From contig BLJB01000104.1 of the NCBI GenBank assembly GCA_013423325.1, positions 1,300-65,299 of the forward strand: DNA of 64,000 bases, given 5' to 3'. How positions within the stretch are numbered: the stretch's first letter is position 1; each line of letters begins with the position of its first letter. This DNA is from Usnea hakonensis. Taxonomy: Eukaryota > Ascomycota > Lecanoromycetes > Lecanorales > Parmeliaceae. The translations under genes were made by a program, and so were the position numbers. The notes beneath the pieces were generated by a model. It ran no database searches. It was given only the letters and a program-made list of their open reading frames with translations, and had not been told where the DNA came from. Of the stretch, positions 13,386 through 26,509 are shown piece by piece.

Positions 13386-13550
13386 CTTTCTTTATAATCT
13401 ACGGAGACGCGCTAAGCCTCTTTCGGCCTAGCGCCTTAATATTACGTACTATAATTTCTTCGATATATTTGCACCATTACTTCTATATAGCTAATATTCT
13501 CGTTATACTAATATCTAAATACTATTATTCGGTTTATTATTCGGTTCCCT
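13386..13550. repeat. Dispersed repeat, copy A (intact reference for the nested site)
   Basis: This segment runs from 'ctttctttataatctacgg' through 'tcggcctagcgcctta' to 'ttcggttccctaata'. It matches 57892-58016 continued at 63853-63890, where the same repeat is split by a Gypsy element. A third, inverted and diverged copy lies near 27055-27175. Its 'ccctaa(c/t)a' end suggests a reversed LTR starting TGTTAGGG, but the family is not identified. Confidence 0.65.
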
Positions 13551-13890
13551 AATAGTAGTATATAACGAGGATTTAATTAATAGGGAGATAAATCTATATA
13601 TAGATATAAGAAAGATATATAGACTAAAGTAATATTAAGGCGCTAAATTCGAATAGAAATAAAGTTATATATCTCCTTCGACTATATAAGTAGTTATATT
13701 TGTAACATTATTTAGAACCCCTTTAAATCGATTATAACTAAGTATTACGAAATTTCTTCGTAAGCCTATACTTATTTATATATAAAATAATAAAAATAAT
13801 ATAGAAATAATAAGTATAGACTCACGAAAAAATTTCGTAATACTCGATTATAATCGATTTAAAGTAATTCTAAGATAGCGACTACGAATT

Positions 13891-16800
13891 GCGAATATAT
13901 CTACTAGGGCCCTTACGGGGCTCTAGAGACCTCTAATATAAAGGTTACGACGAGTATAGCTAAGAACCAAGAGGAGGAGTCGATAGGAGTCGAGGGAGGG
14001 TAACGCGATACTAAAGATAATATAGGAGAGAAAGATAGATACGCGTTAGCTACGCGTATAGACGCAATAAAGAGGATAGGGAGATCGAATAAGAAGATAG
14101 CGAGGGCTATAGAGAACAATATAAAATAGAAGGAGAAGGATTATAAATATAACTATATTAAAAGAATAGACTAGTTAATTAAAGATATGGCGGAAACCGC
14201 GAAAAATATATTATTTAAAAATCTCGATAGATAGAAATTTAGACTATTTAAGATAGTAATCTAGCTAGTAAATAAATATATAGAATTAGCTAAAGCCGAA
14301 TAAGAAGAGATCTAAAAGTAGATAGAGAAATAATTAATTAGAGGCCTACCCCTAATACTATAATAGTTCTAGGCCTAGAGGGTAGCTAGTAACACTACTA
14401 GGCTACTTACCTATAAGCGACTATATTTAGTAATACTACCCTCGCGTACTACGGCGGGGAACGCTAACGAGAAAAGGGTAATAATTAGGATAAGAAGTAA
14501 GAAGGAGAGAAAGAAGATTAAGTATACTATACCGGTATAGCTTAAGAATATATTCTAGAGTAATAGAGCCCCGATAGGCTCTATTATTATAATAAGGCGC
14601 TTCTAAAATAGGGGCGTTATCCTATATATAGCTTTAAGGGAGGTAAAGAGGGTAATAAAAGAGAATATTAAGATAATCTAAAGGAATTATCCTTCGGCCT
14701 ATATCTTTAAACCCTCCTTTATAGTAGTCGTCGACTTAGTAAGAATTAACGCGTTCGATAATAAAGACTAAGGGGCTTATATCGAGAAGCTAAAACGGGA
14801 GAATAGTACCCTCTACCCCAAACTAGAAGTAGTAAGAGTAGAATAACCCCTATTTATATAGATAAAGAAGGCGGATAGAGAGATTAAAAAATACTCTATA
14901 CTCTTAATTAAAACTAAGAGCCCCGAAGAGGCGAATAGACTAATAGTAGAAAATATAGTAGAGAATAGCTAACTACTCTACTATAGAAAATAGGAGATAG
15001 TAAGTAAACCGAAGTAATACTATTAATATTAGTAGTACGGCTATCTATAGGGGTCGTACTAGAGGCCGATAAAGTATAGATACTATACTAAAGTCTACCC
15101 TACTAAAGACTACTAGGGCTAGGGGTAGAGATACTATATAGTCTACTAAGATAATTACGAGGTATAGAGCTCGAATTACTAAATCCGCTAATAAAAGGTA
15201 GAACGCTTTAAATAGAGAAAAGAGAATACCCCTAAATAGTATAAGAAGCCCTTAATAATAGCCTAATCTATTCTAGCCTTAATCTAAATAGAGAATAGAT
15301 AAAAGATAATATCTCTAAAAAGAAAAAGACTAGAAGAGATCTTAGATAACTAATAATCAAAAAAGGTAGAAAGGCTACCTAAGATCTAAAAAAGAGAACC
15401 GGGGTAGATATATCTAATCTAGTTTAAAGGGAGGATCGGCTTCTAGAATATAATTAATATAATTAATATAACCTTAATATCGAGTATAATTAATACTAAT
15501 CTTAATAGTTCGGACCTTAATATCTATATCGATAAGTAAGGATAATATATTAAAGGTCTTATAGTATAACGTGCGGAAGTCGAAAGACGAAGTAATAGCG
15601 CTACTCCTCGAGGAGCGAGAAGTATAAGATTATAATATACTAGCGATTTAGGAGCCGAGCTATAACTCGTTTAATAGGTTAGCGTATAATCCGAGTTCTA
15701 GTAAATTTCTACTAGCTTATAAATTAGGTCTAGAGGTTTAAATATACTTTTATATTAATAAAAGAATAGATCTAACTAGCTAGAAAATTAAATATTAAAG
15801 GAATAACTTTTACTCCCTCTAGTTAAATATTAAATAAGATAATAGGGAAGAGGAGGAGTATATTCCTCTCTAATTCCCTACTTAAGAACTAATTCTCTAA
15901 ATATATAATATATATAACTAGTCGCTAGCGTTACTAGAGATAACGATAGTCTCTCTAGTACTAGTATTCTTAGAATAAGCCTTAGAGGAAAAAGGCGAAT
16001 ATATAGCTCTTAAAAACTTTAATCTTTACTACCCTAAATAGAATAATAAGGGATAATATATATACTATAAAATAGCTAATAAATTTATCGAGATTATCTA
16101 GACTAAGGAAATAACTCTCGGGCTATTTAATAACTTAGTTATATAGAAATCCCGGGGCTAGGAGTTAATAATCGACCTAGTTTTCCTAATATTAAAAGCC
16201 CATTAGGCTATAGTCCGCTATACTCTAAAAGAGGACCTAGAATACGCGTTCGACTATATTCCGATAGTAACGAAACTAGAATAGTAATAGAAAGAGATAT
16301 TAATAAGAAAGCGATAGCTATAGAAAAAACTAGCTAAAAAAGATACTACTTCTAAAATAGTTAGAGGTAGTTATACCCTATAAAGCGCTCTTTTTTAAAG
16401 ATCTATAAGAATAGAGAAAGAGGTAGAAGCCTTCGTAGAAACTATAAATTAAGGGTTCTAGAAAATAGTAGAGAACTATATACTATAGATAAAGCCTACG
16501 GCTAAGTCGAATTCGTACTAGAATATAGATTATATAAGAGTTACTAAGGTAGCTAAGCTTAGACTTAAAGAGTACTACCGACTCTAAGACGAGTAGTTAG
16601 TTAAGGAACTTCGGAGGATAGAAAGAGAGAAGATAAAGATTATATATAAAACCTATATACTCTATTAGCGCGAGGGAGTATATAAAGTATTACTAAAAAA
16701 GGACGGAATCTAGAAGCTTACCCGATAGGGATAAAAGTAGAGTACGGCCCTAAAACCCTTATTATAGTTCCCGGCTATTCTAGACTAGAGAGAAATAAAA

Positions 16801-19285
16801 TAGTCTAGTTTTAAAAATAAAGTTAATACTCTAAAAAGTATACTATTTCTATCTACCTTAATAGCCGATTTAAAAGATATTCTAGATACTTAATACCTAA
16901 CTCTAATATTTATAGAGAATAGGATTAGTAGCGACGAAGTAATAAAAGCGATTATATATCTAGTAGTAGATAAAGTTCTAGGCGTCTTAAGAATCCCTAA
17001 TTAGTTTCTAAAGTATATAGCTCTATATATTATAGACTCTTTTATTAGGCTTTTCTAAGCCTACTTTAATTTAAAATACTATCCGAGATTTTTTAAGGAG
17101 GCTAATATAATAATATTAAAAAAGTCGAATAAGCTCGACTACTTAAAATTTAAAGCGTACTAATTAATAGCTTTACTTAATACTTTAAATAAAGCGCTAG
17201 AAACGATAATCTCGAAGCGACTAGTGAAATTAGTAGAAAGATATAGTCTTCTCTCTTAATAGTAAATAGGAGCGAGAAAAAATAGATTAATAGAAATAAT
17301 ACTAGAATTATTAATAGAAGTAGTTTATATCGTATAGAACTATAGTACTATTAATAATAGGAAAGTCGCTAGCCTACTTTTACTAGATATCGTAGGTACC
17401 TTCGATAACGTCTCGTACGAGAGGCTCCTCTATAACCTAAGGGAAAGGAGAGTCCTAGAAAAGATAGTAAGATAGATGTCCAGCTTCCTTACGGATAGAG
17501 CGATATCCGTAACGTTAGGGGGCTAGACGAGCGTAATAGAGGTAGTAGAGATAGATATTTTTTAGAGATTACTAATCTCCCCCGTACTATTTCTCTTCTT
17601 TAACGCCCCTCTAATCGAATAATATATAAGGGCCGCTCTCCCTATCTAGATAGAAGGTTTTATTAATAATATTTATCTACTAGTATATAGCGGAAGTATA
17701 GAAGATAATTATAGAGTACTATATAAGGCCTATAATATCTATCTTAGGTAGACTAAGATATATAGAGTAATATTCGCCCCTAAGAAATATAAGCTAGTAT
17801 ACCTTATAAGGAGCCTAAAGAAATTTAATATAGAGATATCTTTAGATTTTAAGGAAGTAAAAATAGACCCTAACCTAAATATTAGAGTACTAGGCTTATA
17901 TATAGATACTAAACTCCGATAGGGACTATATATTACCTAGCTAACGGCCCGTACCGTAGGATAGAAATAAGCCCTAGAATACCTCGCCGGCTCGACATGG
18001 GGAGCGATATTTACCAGGTGTCGTATGGTATATAGTATAGTCGTGCGCCCGATATTAACGTTCGTAGCACCGATCTGGCACTATCCTCGCGGGACTAAGG
18101 GATTCTCCCGGAAGCCCTCCGAGAAGCTAGCTAAGATATAAAATAAGTATCTCCGTAAAGTAACTAGGATATATAGGGCTATATCTATCCTAGTTCTAGA
18201 GGCGAAAGTATTAATACCCCTATTAGAATACTAGCTAGATAAGCTAGTACTATAATACTAGACCCTACGAGGTACCTACGCCGCTACGAGAGAGGATAAC
18301 GAACGAATTACCCGATATCTCTAGGCTAGTAGAGGTAGAAGAAGGAAGTTAAGACCTATACCTACGGCGGAAAAAGAAGCCTAGACTCTTAAGGCCCTAA
18401 AAGAAAAGAGCTAGAACTAAGCGACTACTAGTATAAAAAGAAAGAAGGGATAGGTTAACTTACTTAGAAACGTTAAGAAATATTAGAGTATTAACGTTAT
18501 AAGATAGAAAATATAAGACTAGTTCTATAATTGAAGATCGAGAAAATAGAAAAAGTATTAATAAGGGACTCCGAGTATAATAAGAACCCCCGCTTAGATA
18601 GAAGGCTTATATAATAGGAGGTTCGATTATTATAGAATATTAAGAAAAGCTAAGAGCTCGGTCGCTATCTAGATAAAGAGTAGTAAAATCGAACTTAATA
18701 TATTCCTTAATAGAATAAGGGTACTAGGAATTAACCCTAACTATATATATAGATAAAGAAAGTAGGATATTAAATATATTCTCCTCTTCTATCTAGAATT
18801 ATATAGGGATAGACTATAACTACTCGTAAAGGTAGATATTAGGGATTTCTAAATAATACTAATTATAACTAAAGAGATTCGAATAGCGATAAGATAGATA
18901 GTTAATTTAAACTAATTAAATAGCTTCGAGCTAGCTAGTAAATAATTTTAATAATTAAGATTACCTCTTAGAGTAGAGGAGACTACTAAGCCTAAAAAGG
19001 GTATACGAAAAAAAGACCGTACCGGCCCTTAAGGGCCGAGGCGGTTAAGGGAAATAAATATAAGGACTAGAAGAGTCAAGATATAGAAAAAGAAAGATAT
19101 ACGGTAGTATATTAGAACTCCTCGAGAGTATAGTAGAGAAAAAACGTATTATTTAATTAGAGTTTTTATTTAGGGGTTCGCCCTTAGATTTCTTTAACGC
19201 CTAGCTCTACTAGCTTAGCGATAATAGTACCCTTATTAGCTTATATCAAGTAGCTAGTATAGGCGTATAATATAATCAATTAATC
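13891..19285 (+). mobile_element. Tad-like LINE retrotransposon, copy 2 (better preserved)
   Basis: ORF1 shows two CCHC knuckles near 15005-15110, in which many Cys codons have become Tyr and Gln codons have become stops. ORF2 starts near 15555 with an endonuclease/exonuclease-type region: 'YNVRKSKDEV' and 'ILAI.EPSYNSFNR' can be read between stops. Reverse transcriptase is clear at about 17340-17660 ('LLLDIVGTFDNVSYERLL', then 'ISPVLFLFFNAPLIE'). A C-terminal region to about 18700 would hold RNase H. The Gln-to-stop and Cys-to-Tyr pattern is exactly what RIP produces. The 3' end abuts the right inverted arm at 19295. Inactive. Confidence 0.85.
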
Positions 19286-19294
19286 AAGTAATTC

Positions 19295-19713
19295 TAAATA
19301 ATAGTTTTATTTAAAAGTTATTTCTAGTGTGAAAGTTCTCTAGGGGGTTTATACTACTTACCTTTTTTAATCTAGGGGGAGACCCCCTAGAACCCCTCTT
19401 CCCTTCGAGGGCTCTCTAGGAGATTTCTTTAAAAGATTATATTACTATATATATTAAACCGATTTTAATAATTTTTATATTTTTCGAAAACGTAAATAAT
19501 ACTTTATAATTAGAGAATTTATAAAAAAAATTATATATATAGAGAATAAAATAATTCGAATTATAAGTTTTTTTAGTAAAAAGGGGAGTTTCAGTAGTCG
19601 CGACCACTTTTTTCACTATACTTACTTAGCGCTAAGAGTCCTAAATAGAAAGCGTATCCGATTTTATAATTAGTTAGTTAAGTCTTAGCGCTTAGCTCCT
19701 TATATATACTAAT
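19295..19713 (-). repeat. Right arm of the 0.4-kb inverted repeat pair
   Basis: Reverse complement of 12925-13329. Its inner edge lies about 10 bp from the 3' end of LINE copy 2. The sequence from 19714 to about 19900 is still AT-rich and holds nothing recognisable. CpA and TpG return from about 19900, just before the helicase gene. Confidence 0.75.
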
Positions 19714-20001
19714 AAAAAAAGAAATAAAGTATATAATTAAAATAATATTTTACTAATATAAAACTAATATAGAATTAATCTTTTAGGGTTTAGTCTACGC
19801 TTAATATTTTTTATCCGCGGCTAAACCGTTAGTCTACGCTGAGAATAATATAGTATTTAGAAAGATATTTTCGAAGCCCTCGCTTAGCAGCCCTTATCGA
19901 TAAGTGCTAGCGCCAAAATGTTTCTGATGCCCAAAGGTTCCGAGTGGTGAACGAATCCTACTTCCTGCTTAAGGTATGTGATGCCTTCAGAAAGACGCAA
20001 A

Positions 20002-21771
20002 ATGTCTTATGTCAAGAAGAGGAAGGCCGATGGCACTTCCAATAAACAGGCAGGATTGCTATCGAAGAGAGTCAAATATACTACAGCTACGCACATTAAA
20101 CCAACGGTGCCAGAACCCACCAAAGAACCTTCTCCGCTATCTTCAAGAGGGCAGTCGCCTGCAGCTGAGTCTACGAGTCAGGCCAACATCGAAGCAAACG
20201 ACCATACCCCAAAAACGTTCCAGGACCTTGGAATCATACCGTCTCTGTGTGATGCCTGTACAGCATTGGGATACAAGGTTCACATCCCATCGTATTCTCG
20301 GTCTCGATTGTTGCTGAACTTCTCAGACCCCGACTCCAATACAAATGGAAGCAATACCTCTGGCTCTGCAGGGAAGAGACTTGATTGGGCTCGCAGAGAC
20401 TGGCAGTGGGAAAACGGCTGCGTTTGCACTCCCGATTCTACAGGGTGAGCATATGGTGGTAATCCTTCTACAGCTTGTACCGTACTGAAGAGCAATCAGC
20501 TTTGATGGAGAGCCCACAGTCGTCCTTGTTCGGTCTCTGCCTTGCACCTACTCGTGAACTTGCCTATCAAATCGCCCAGGCATTTGAGGCGCTGGGTTCA
20601 CTCATCTCAGTCAAAGTCGCCGTTGTGGTGGGTGGAATGGATATGGTCTCTCAAGCCATTGCCCTGGGCAAGAAGCCCCATGTTGTGGTGTAAGAGCACT
20701 TTTCCGTGCCATGTTCTTCGTGCTTGGTATAGCTAACCTTTGCAGTGCTACTCCTGGCCGACTACTCGGTATACCCGACCCTACTTGATGATTATCTTCA
20801 CGGATTGACTCCCACCAGATCACCTGGAAAATACAAAAGGCTTCTCGCTACGGTCAATCAAGCATTTAGTTATGGATGAGGCTGATCGTCTCCTTGATCT
20901 TGGTATATACTGCCTACTCTGGCCGCAGCTTCTTAAGAGGGAAATGCTGACCTAAGAAACGTCTACAGACTTCGGGGCCATCATCGACAAGATCCTCAAA
21001 GTACTCCCGCGAGAACGCCGCACTTGTCTCTTCTCAGCCACAATGACCTCAAAAGTCGAAAGTCTCCAGCGAGCCTCTCTTTCCAACCCTCTCCGTGTCT
21101 CCATTAGTACGAACAAATACCAAACAGTCTCCACCCTCCTGCAGAGCTACTGCTTCATCCCCCACAAAGACAAAGACATCTACGTGGCCTGGCTCATGAA
21201 CGAGTTCGCCTCCAAAACCGTAATCATCTTCACCCGCACCGTCAACGAGGCACAAAGGATCGCCATACTGCTCCGGGCTCTTGGCCTTGGCGCCATTCCG
21301 CTCCACGGCCAGCTCTCGCAATCTTCCAGGTTAGGGGCATTGGGAAAATTTCGGGCTGGGAGCAGAAATATCCTCGTTGCTACAGACGTTGCTGCTCGCG
21401 GTTTGGATATACCCTCGGTCGACGTGGTCCTCAACCTTGACCTTCCCCACAATTCAGAAACCTACATACACAGGGTCGGCCGGACGGCACGAGCGGGGAA
21501 AAGTGGGCGTGCCATCAGTATCGTTACTCAATACGACATTGAACTGTGGCAGAGGATCGAGGCAGCCTTGGGGAAGAAGCTGGGGGAGTACGAGACGGAT
21601 AGAGAAGAGGTGATGATTCTGGGGGAACATGTGGGGGAGGCACAGAGGATGGCTGTCAGGGAGATGAAAGATTTGCATGAAAAGAGAGGGACGAAAGGGT
21701 CGACGCTGAGGGGTAGAAAGCCTGTGTCTGGAAAGAGAGGCAGGGATCGTATGGATCGAGAAGAGGGATGA
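20002..21771 (+). CDS. rrp3: ATP-dependent rRNA helicase Rrp3 (DEAD-box, DDX47 type)
   Basis: Nucleolar DEAD-box helicase needed for early pre-rRNA cleavages in 18S rRNA and small-subunit maturation. Exons: 20002-20277, 20327-20444, 20500-20689, 20746-20768, 20819-20902, 20969-21771, giving 497 aa, a normal Rrp3 length. Introns are 49-66 nt with clean GT-AG ends. Spliced motifs in order: FQDLGI with TPTPIQ (Q motif), AETGSGKT (I), PTREL (Ia), TPGRLLDH (Ib), MDEAD (II), SAT (III), IIFTRTV (IV), ATDVAARGLD (V), HRVGRTARAG (VI). The run from motif II to III (RSIKHLVMDEADRLLD, LPRERRTCLFSATM) and the C-terminal EMKDLHEKRGT are characteristic of Rrp3 rather than Dbp8 or Dbp10. I chose the ATG before SYVKKRKAD; an in-frame ATG at 19981 would add seven residues. 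It converges on the agm1 gene, 176 bp away. Confidence 0.93.
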
Positions 21772-21947
21772 TGATCCAACAGTGTAGCAATGCAAATCGG
21801 ATCAAGGTTTTGGTATTTATCCTGAGGGCTGTGATGAGTAAAACTTTTAGACGCCGAGTCCCAGTCCTACCACCAATGTCCACTAAAACCTCCCCGTGCT
21901 TCTGTGTGACGCTAAACGCAATCACTTCATGACAAACCTGAACCGGG

Positions 21948-23875
21948 TCAGATGCCGGCCCTCCTAACGACATCCGCAACCTTCGCCGCCAAGTCGTCCG
22001 CCTCACCCTTCGTGGCGGCCTCTGCGTAAACCCTCACTGCGTCCTCGGTGCCACTCGCCCTTGCAAAACTCCTTCCATTCTTGTATTTCCCCACCAACGC
22101 GTCAATCTGGGTCTGAGCGCCGGGCGGACTCTCTAGTTTGCGTTCAGCGTCGGTCGTCCGAAAGATGTTGCGGTCTGCAACTTCGATTCGGCCAAGACGA
22201 TTGGGAAGATCGTTGTATGTAAGGTGCCATTCTTTGGGACCCCAGACTTTGTGAGCAAGAATCACTTCCACGAGGAGAAGATCGCAAAGCGCGTCCCCGA
22301 CAGTCTGATTAATAAGGTTTGTCAGAGCGCGCAGAGTGTCGAGAGCCGAGGCTTGAGCTGGGGACTGTGGCTCATATTTGCCAATGCGCTTAAGGGCTAA
22401 GTCTGAGAAGACGACGGTACCATGGCCGTTGGCTTCGAAGTAGACGCCAACGTCGAATCTGGTCGCTGCATGGTGAAGATGTTTCACACCTGTTGCTGTA
22501 CATACGACTGGAAGCTTGAGATCCTGGGTGATATATGATGTACTGGCGCCATTGGCGTACGCGGTCTGTACGACACCGACTTTAATCTTTTCGCCGAGGC
22601 CAGCATTGCGGGCGAGTTCACCGATAAACGAGGCTGCGAGGATAGCGATACGGTCACCATCCAACAAATGGAAATTCGAGTTTTCGTCATTGAAATAGTA
22701 CATCAGCCTATCCGCGTCGCCATCGAGAGATGCGCAACGTGCCAAATTGACGGCATGGGATGAAGGTGGCGGACGCTGATTCGTCTTGACAAAGTCTGCC
22801 CCGCACTACATTTTCACATGTCAGAAAGCGCTCTTTTGTGTGGTTACAAATCAGGACCACGTACCTGATAATTCAGGCGCTCAGGTTCAACAACGTTGTC
22901 ATTGACGACTTTGATCTCAAGGCCACCTTCAGAGGCAGAAGGCAGATACTTAATGAGTTCCCGGAGCTTAGGTCCGCCAACTCCATTAGCACAGTCAACA
23001 GTGACCGGTCCATCGAATTTCCGAATCCCTGTAGCAGCTTTGAATGCGGCTGCGACTTTCTGGTAGTATCCTTGCTCTGTTGGTTCGCCATATTCATAGG
23101 GTGTGTTTTTTGTGTTCAGACAACGGGTGATGTAATGGAGTTGTGGTGTAGTCAGCAGTTTATAGTCGGTGAACTCCGTACCAGACGCATCAAGAGCCGC
23201 AAGAAGAGCCGAAACGAGACGAGAACCAGAGGCTCGAGTGTCTCGTGCGAATACCACTTGCGCTTTGTTGCCTGATTTAATATTCAACTCACTTATGAGC
23301 TTATCGTAGGTGTCCAGGAGAGCTTGATCGGAGGGCGCATTTGCAAGTATTGTAGCGTATGTTTCCCAAGAGCCCTGAGGCCTTTGTCAGGACGGCTAAT
23401 TACTTTCTTCTGCTGTATGTAGTGGCTATACCTCGAGCATCTCACCCTGAAGCATAGATCAGCCAGTGTATCCATCTTCGCCGCGCAAGGCCTACCATTG
23501 GATCCACCAATTTGACACCATTATCATCCGGAGGATTGTGACTCGCAGTAATCATTATCCCGACTGTCTGACCATTCAACTTCCTCGAGCGCAAGGCTGC
23601 TAGCAACCCAACACGGTAGACAACGGCATCGAGGAGGGAACTGAAGCAACCAGAATGTGTCAGTTTCAGCTTCGCAGATGGCAAAAGTGTTGGACAGGTT
23701 CGGAACGGCGTACGCACGCTTTCATACGGAACTAGATGATTACCATGTTAGCTAGATTGGTGCTGATTTTTGGGGTTGTTTTGAAACGCACTCCTGCAGT
23801 TCCATATTGAAAAGTATGCTCAGTGGGCTTAGGATACCTGGCCGAAGCGGTGATGATTGGATGCTGTGAAGCCAT
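21948..23875 (-). CDS. agm1: Phosphoacetylglucosamine mutase (Agm1/Pcm1)
   Basis: Interconverts GlcNAc-6-phosphate and GlcNAc-1-phosphate in the cytosol, on the route to UDP-GlcNAc for chitin, N-glycans and GPI anchors. Exons, in transcript order: 23875-23792, 23731-23718, 23640-23496, 23446-23432, 23374-22865, 22805-21948. They sum to 1626 nt, 541 aa, the normal family length. Two exons are only 14 and 15 nt long. Splicing restores FQYGTAG-FRMKA-SLLDAV and DPM-GEMLEGSW. Family marks: ITASHNPPDDNGVKL with the phosphoserine loop, the metal-binding DGDADR loop, and FARASGTEDAVRVY at the phosphate-binding C-terminus. The start codon precedes ASQHPIITASARYPKP, typical for fungal orthologues. Nothing is odd apart from the micro-exons. 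Confidence 0.94.
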
Positions 23876-24465
23876 GCTGCTGAATTGGTTGGATTTGGGG
23901 CAAGGAAGGTATGTATGTTTGTGTTGATGTCCAGAAGGATGAGAATGATAGAAATGATAGAATGATGAAGGGAGACGGAATGTCGGGATTTTATAGTTTA
24001 GTGCTCTGAAAAAGCGCACGAGGATTTCCAGATTCCAGGAACGAATGATAGCAAGATTAAGGTAGGAGAATTTTCCACGCCGGGTTGTCAGCCGAAAACG
24101 TCATTTGTAGATCTTCAGGATCCTCGCGTACACCTTCCCTTGCAGCACAGCTCGGTTGAAATTTCCCATTTCTCTTTTTCCACCAAAGAGGCAGCCAAGG
24201 GCAAGGCAAATTATAATATGAAAAGCCGTATCGCTTCAGAGCTGCAGCCGAAAATCCTCCTTATTGGTGTCCCTTTTTTCGTGTCTGACGTGTTCTTAAC
24301 ATCTCGGAAATGCCACTTTGTCTGGCACCTGGCCAGCGCATCAAATACCATGAAGCTCTCCAGACGGGTTCATCTGACTCGTATAGGTACAATGAGAGGT
24401 TAGAAGGAGGCGATCATTTCTGAAGAATCGATGCTCAGACCACCTTGCGAGGTTGACGAATCGCC
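23876..24465. other. Intergenic: agm1 promoter and per1 3' region
   Basis: 590 bp between two minus-strand genes. It should hold the agm1 promoter and the per1 3' UTR. Short ORFs here have no family features. No repeat is seen. Confidence 0.6.
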
Positions 24466-25602
24466 TTACTTAGGCTTGATCCTCTCCCGCGCAAGATCCT
24501 GCTGGGCATCTTTCACAAGAAAACTAAGGACAGCGGCACGATCAGCAAGTGAAATTTGGATCAGAAGCTCACAAGTGGCTTACTTGTACCACCAAATAGT
24601 CGGCACGACGGTTCCCAGGTGCCACAGACTATGAGCATCGACCATGCCTCCTAATGGAGCAAAGTCTAACAATTCTAAGCTCATTGCCATAATGATCCAA
24701 GCGACGATCATTCCGGGCCAGGCCGCCCACGGCTTCTTCAATTCTTGATATGTTTTATAGCTGAATGCGCTCCACAGAATGTTCGATAGCACACCCGCAA
24801 CAACATTGGCCACCATGTTGTACGTATAATCCCAATGCCAGAATGTTAGATAGGAGACATGGGCGGTATATAAAGCTGCACACGCGAAAGTCCATAATCT
24901 TAACAACGTTGGCTTGGCGACAGGCTCCGCTTCGTCTAGCCTGAAAATTCTGATGGGCGTATAGTATAATCCATAAAGTACGCTCGCTCCAGCAGCAAAG
25001 TAGTCCAGCTTTTCTGTCACATCGAAGTCTCGTGTATGGAAGATCATGCTGAACACCCAGCTTGCCATTCCAATGTAGCTGAAGGCGATATAGTAGATCT
25101 GCAAAGGATAGTCGGACGGGATCCTATCCCGGATCTTTGCAAGGCCATTCCGATGTGCCAGAAAGTTGAGGAAGGAGAAGAGGACCGAAAAGGGCTCTTG
25201 CATGCCTAGAAAGCGGAGGAAGGGCCATTTGCCATGGAATTGGAGGATAGGATTTAGCATTGGAGGGTCTCTCGAGACGCGACGATCTGTGATGATATGC
25301 TGGCAGACATAGTCACAATTGGCGGGGCATGTCCAGAAGACGAGGCGTAGATGGAGCGCTGAGAGAAAAAGATCAGTACTGCAGTTTCACTGATTCGACG
25401 CGATTACTGACGAAGGACAGAATTGCCACGTTGACAGTTTTCGTCGACACAGATCTGCATGTGTAAGCACCCGACTTTACCATGCATGGATTGAATGTCC
25501 ACAAACTGAAACACATTCGCGAAACTCCGGTAGCCGGTCGCCGATAGAAGCGGAGGAAAAGGCAGGAAAGATTAGCAAAAGCCAGAGACATGTGATTCTC
25601 AT
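24466..25602 (-). CDS. per1: Per1/PGAP3-like GPI-anchor lipid remodelling protein
   Basis: ER membrane protein of the CREST superfamily that removes the unsaturated sn-2 acyl chain from GPI anchors during lipid remodelling. Exons, in transcript order: 25602-25507, 25454-25412, 25358-24584, 24523-24466; 972 nt, 323 aa. Residues 1-18 form a signal peptide, followed by SIGDRLPEFRECVSIC and paired cysteines (ENC, TCPANCDYVC). QFHGKWPF and MQEPFSV follow, then about seven hydrophobic segments with conserved FHTRD and LWHLGT motifs. The first splice uses an unusual GTTTGT donor; it is chosen because it gives the exact family spacing between the cysteines. The last 60-nt intron interrupts WWYN: without it a false stop follows WWYK, while splicing adds FLVKDAQQDLARERIKPK. 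Confidence 0.9.
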
Positions 25603-26509
25603 ACGCAAAGCGAATTGTCGATGTTTCATGGTTCCTAAATATATTATTATTTACAAAGCGATTGTTGGAGGGGAAAAGAAAAGCAAGAAAGGCACGCGGG
25701 TGAATTCAGTCCAAAACTCCACAGTCTAGATCTGCAGCTGCTAACAAACAAGCTTATGATAGCTCCAAGTCTAAATCAAACCTAAGTAAAGTACCTAACT
25801 ACCTTAAGGGAATTATGTGGGTTCATGGAACGGTGTCATTGCGGTGTCATTACGGTGTCAAATAGAATACGGTATTTTCAAAAGACTCTCGTCATCAGAC
25901 GGTCCTTTTCTACTAACGTAGATTATAAAAAACGGTTACTTTACAGTTCTACGTAGATCAGCTTCTACGGTTATAAGTAATTTATTTTACTAGCGCCAAA
26001 TACGGAACTTAGACCCTAATATACGGGCTAATACCTCGACCCCTACTCCGTATAGACCAACACCCCCACCCCTATAGAGTAACCCCCCACATTTGCGCGT
26101 AAGTACCTGGGGAGTTACCCCCGCGAGAAAATTCGCCAAATCGACTAAATCTGAGGTTAAATTTAATGCGACGTTAATATAGTCTCCTTACGACTACATC
26201 CGAGTACCTAGCTTGGCAGGCTTGGCAGTATCAAAGTAGACTTAAAAGTAGAAAAAGAGAAAACCGTATCATTACGGTAGTTTTCAAAGTACGTAAGATC
26301 TTTGAGTACGTATATCTAGATTACAGTTATATTAGTAACACGCTCTAACTTGAAGACGTATCTTTTAGAATACGGTCTAGCTATCGTATATAATAAGTTA
26401 TTATCTTAAGACGGTACTACTTATATTTTACAGTTCAACAAACCCATAGCCTTCCGCTAAGGTAATCCTATTCAAGACTTGGCATCCATATCAACAGATT
26501 TTTTCCTCA

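Noticed and set aside
22838..23275. A 145-aa plus-strand ORF across agm1
   Set aside because: It lies antisense to exon 5 of agm1, has no family features, and the minus-strand frame is conserved.
24580..25260. A one-exon 226-aa version of Per1 ending WWYK
   Set aside because: The TAA belongs to a GTAAG donor. Splicing restores WWYN and a conserved C-terminus, and two upstream exons supply the signal peptide and cysteines.
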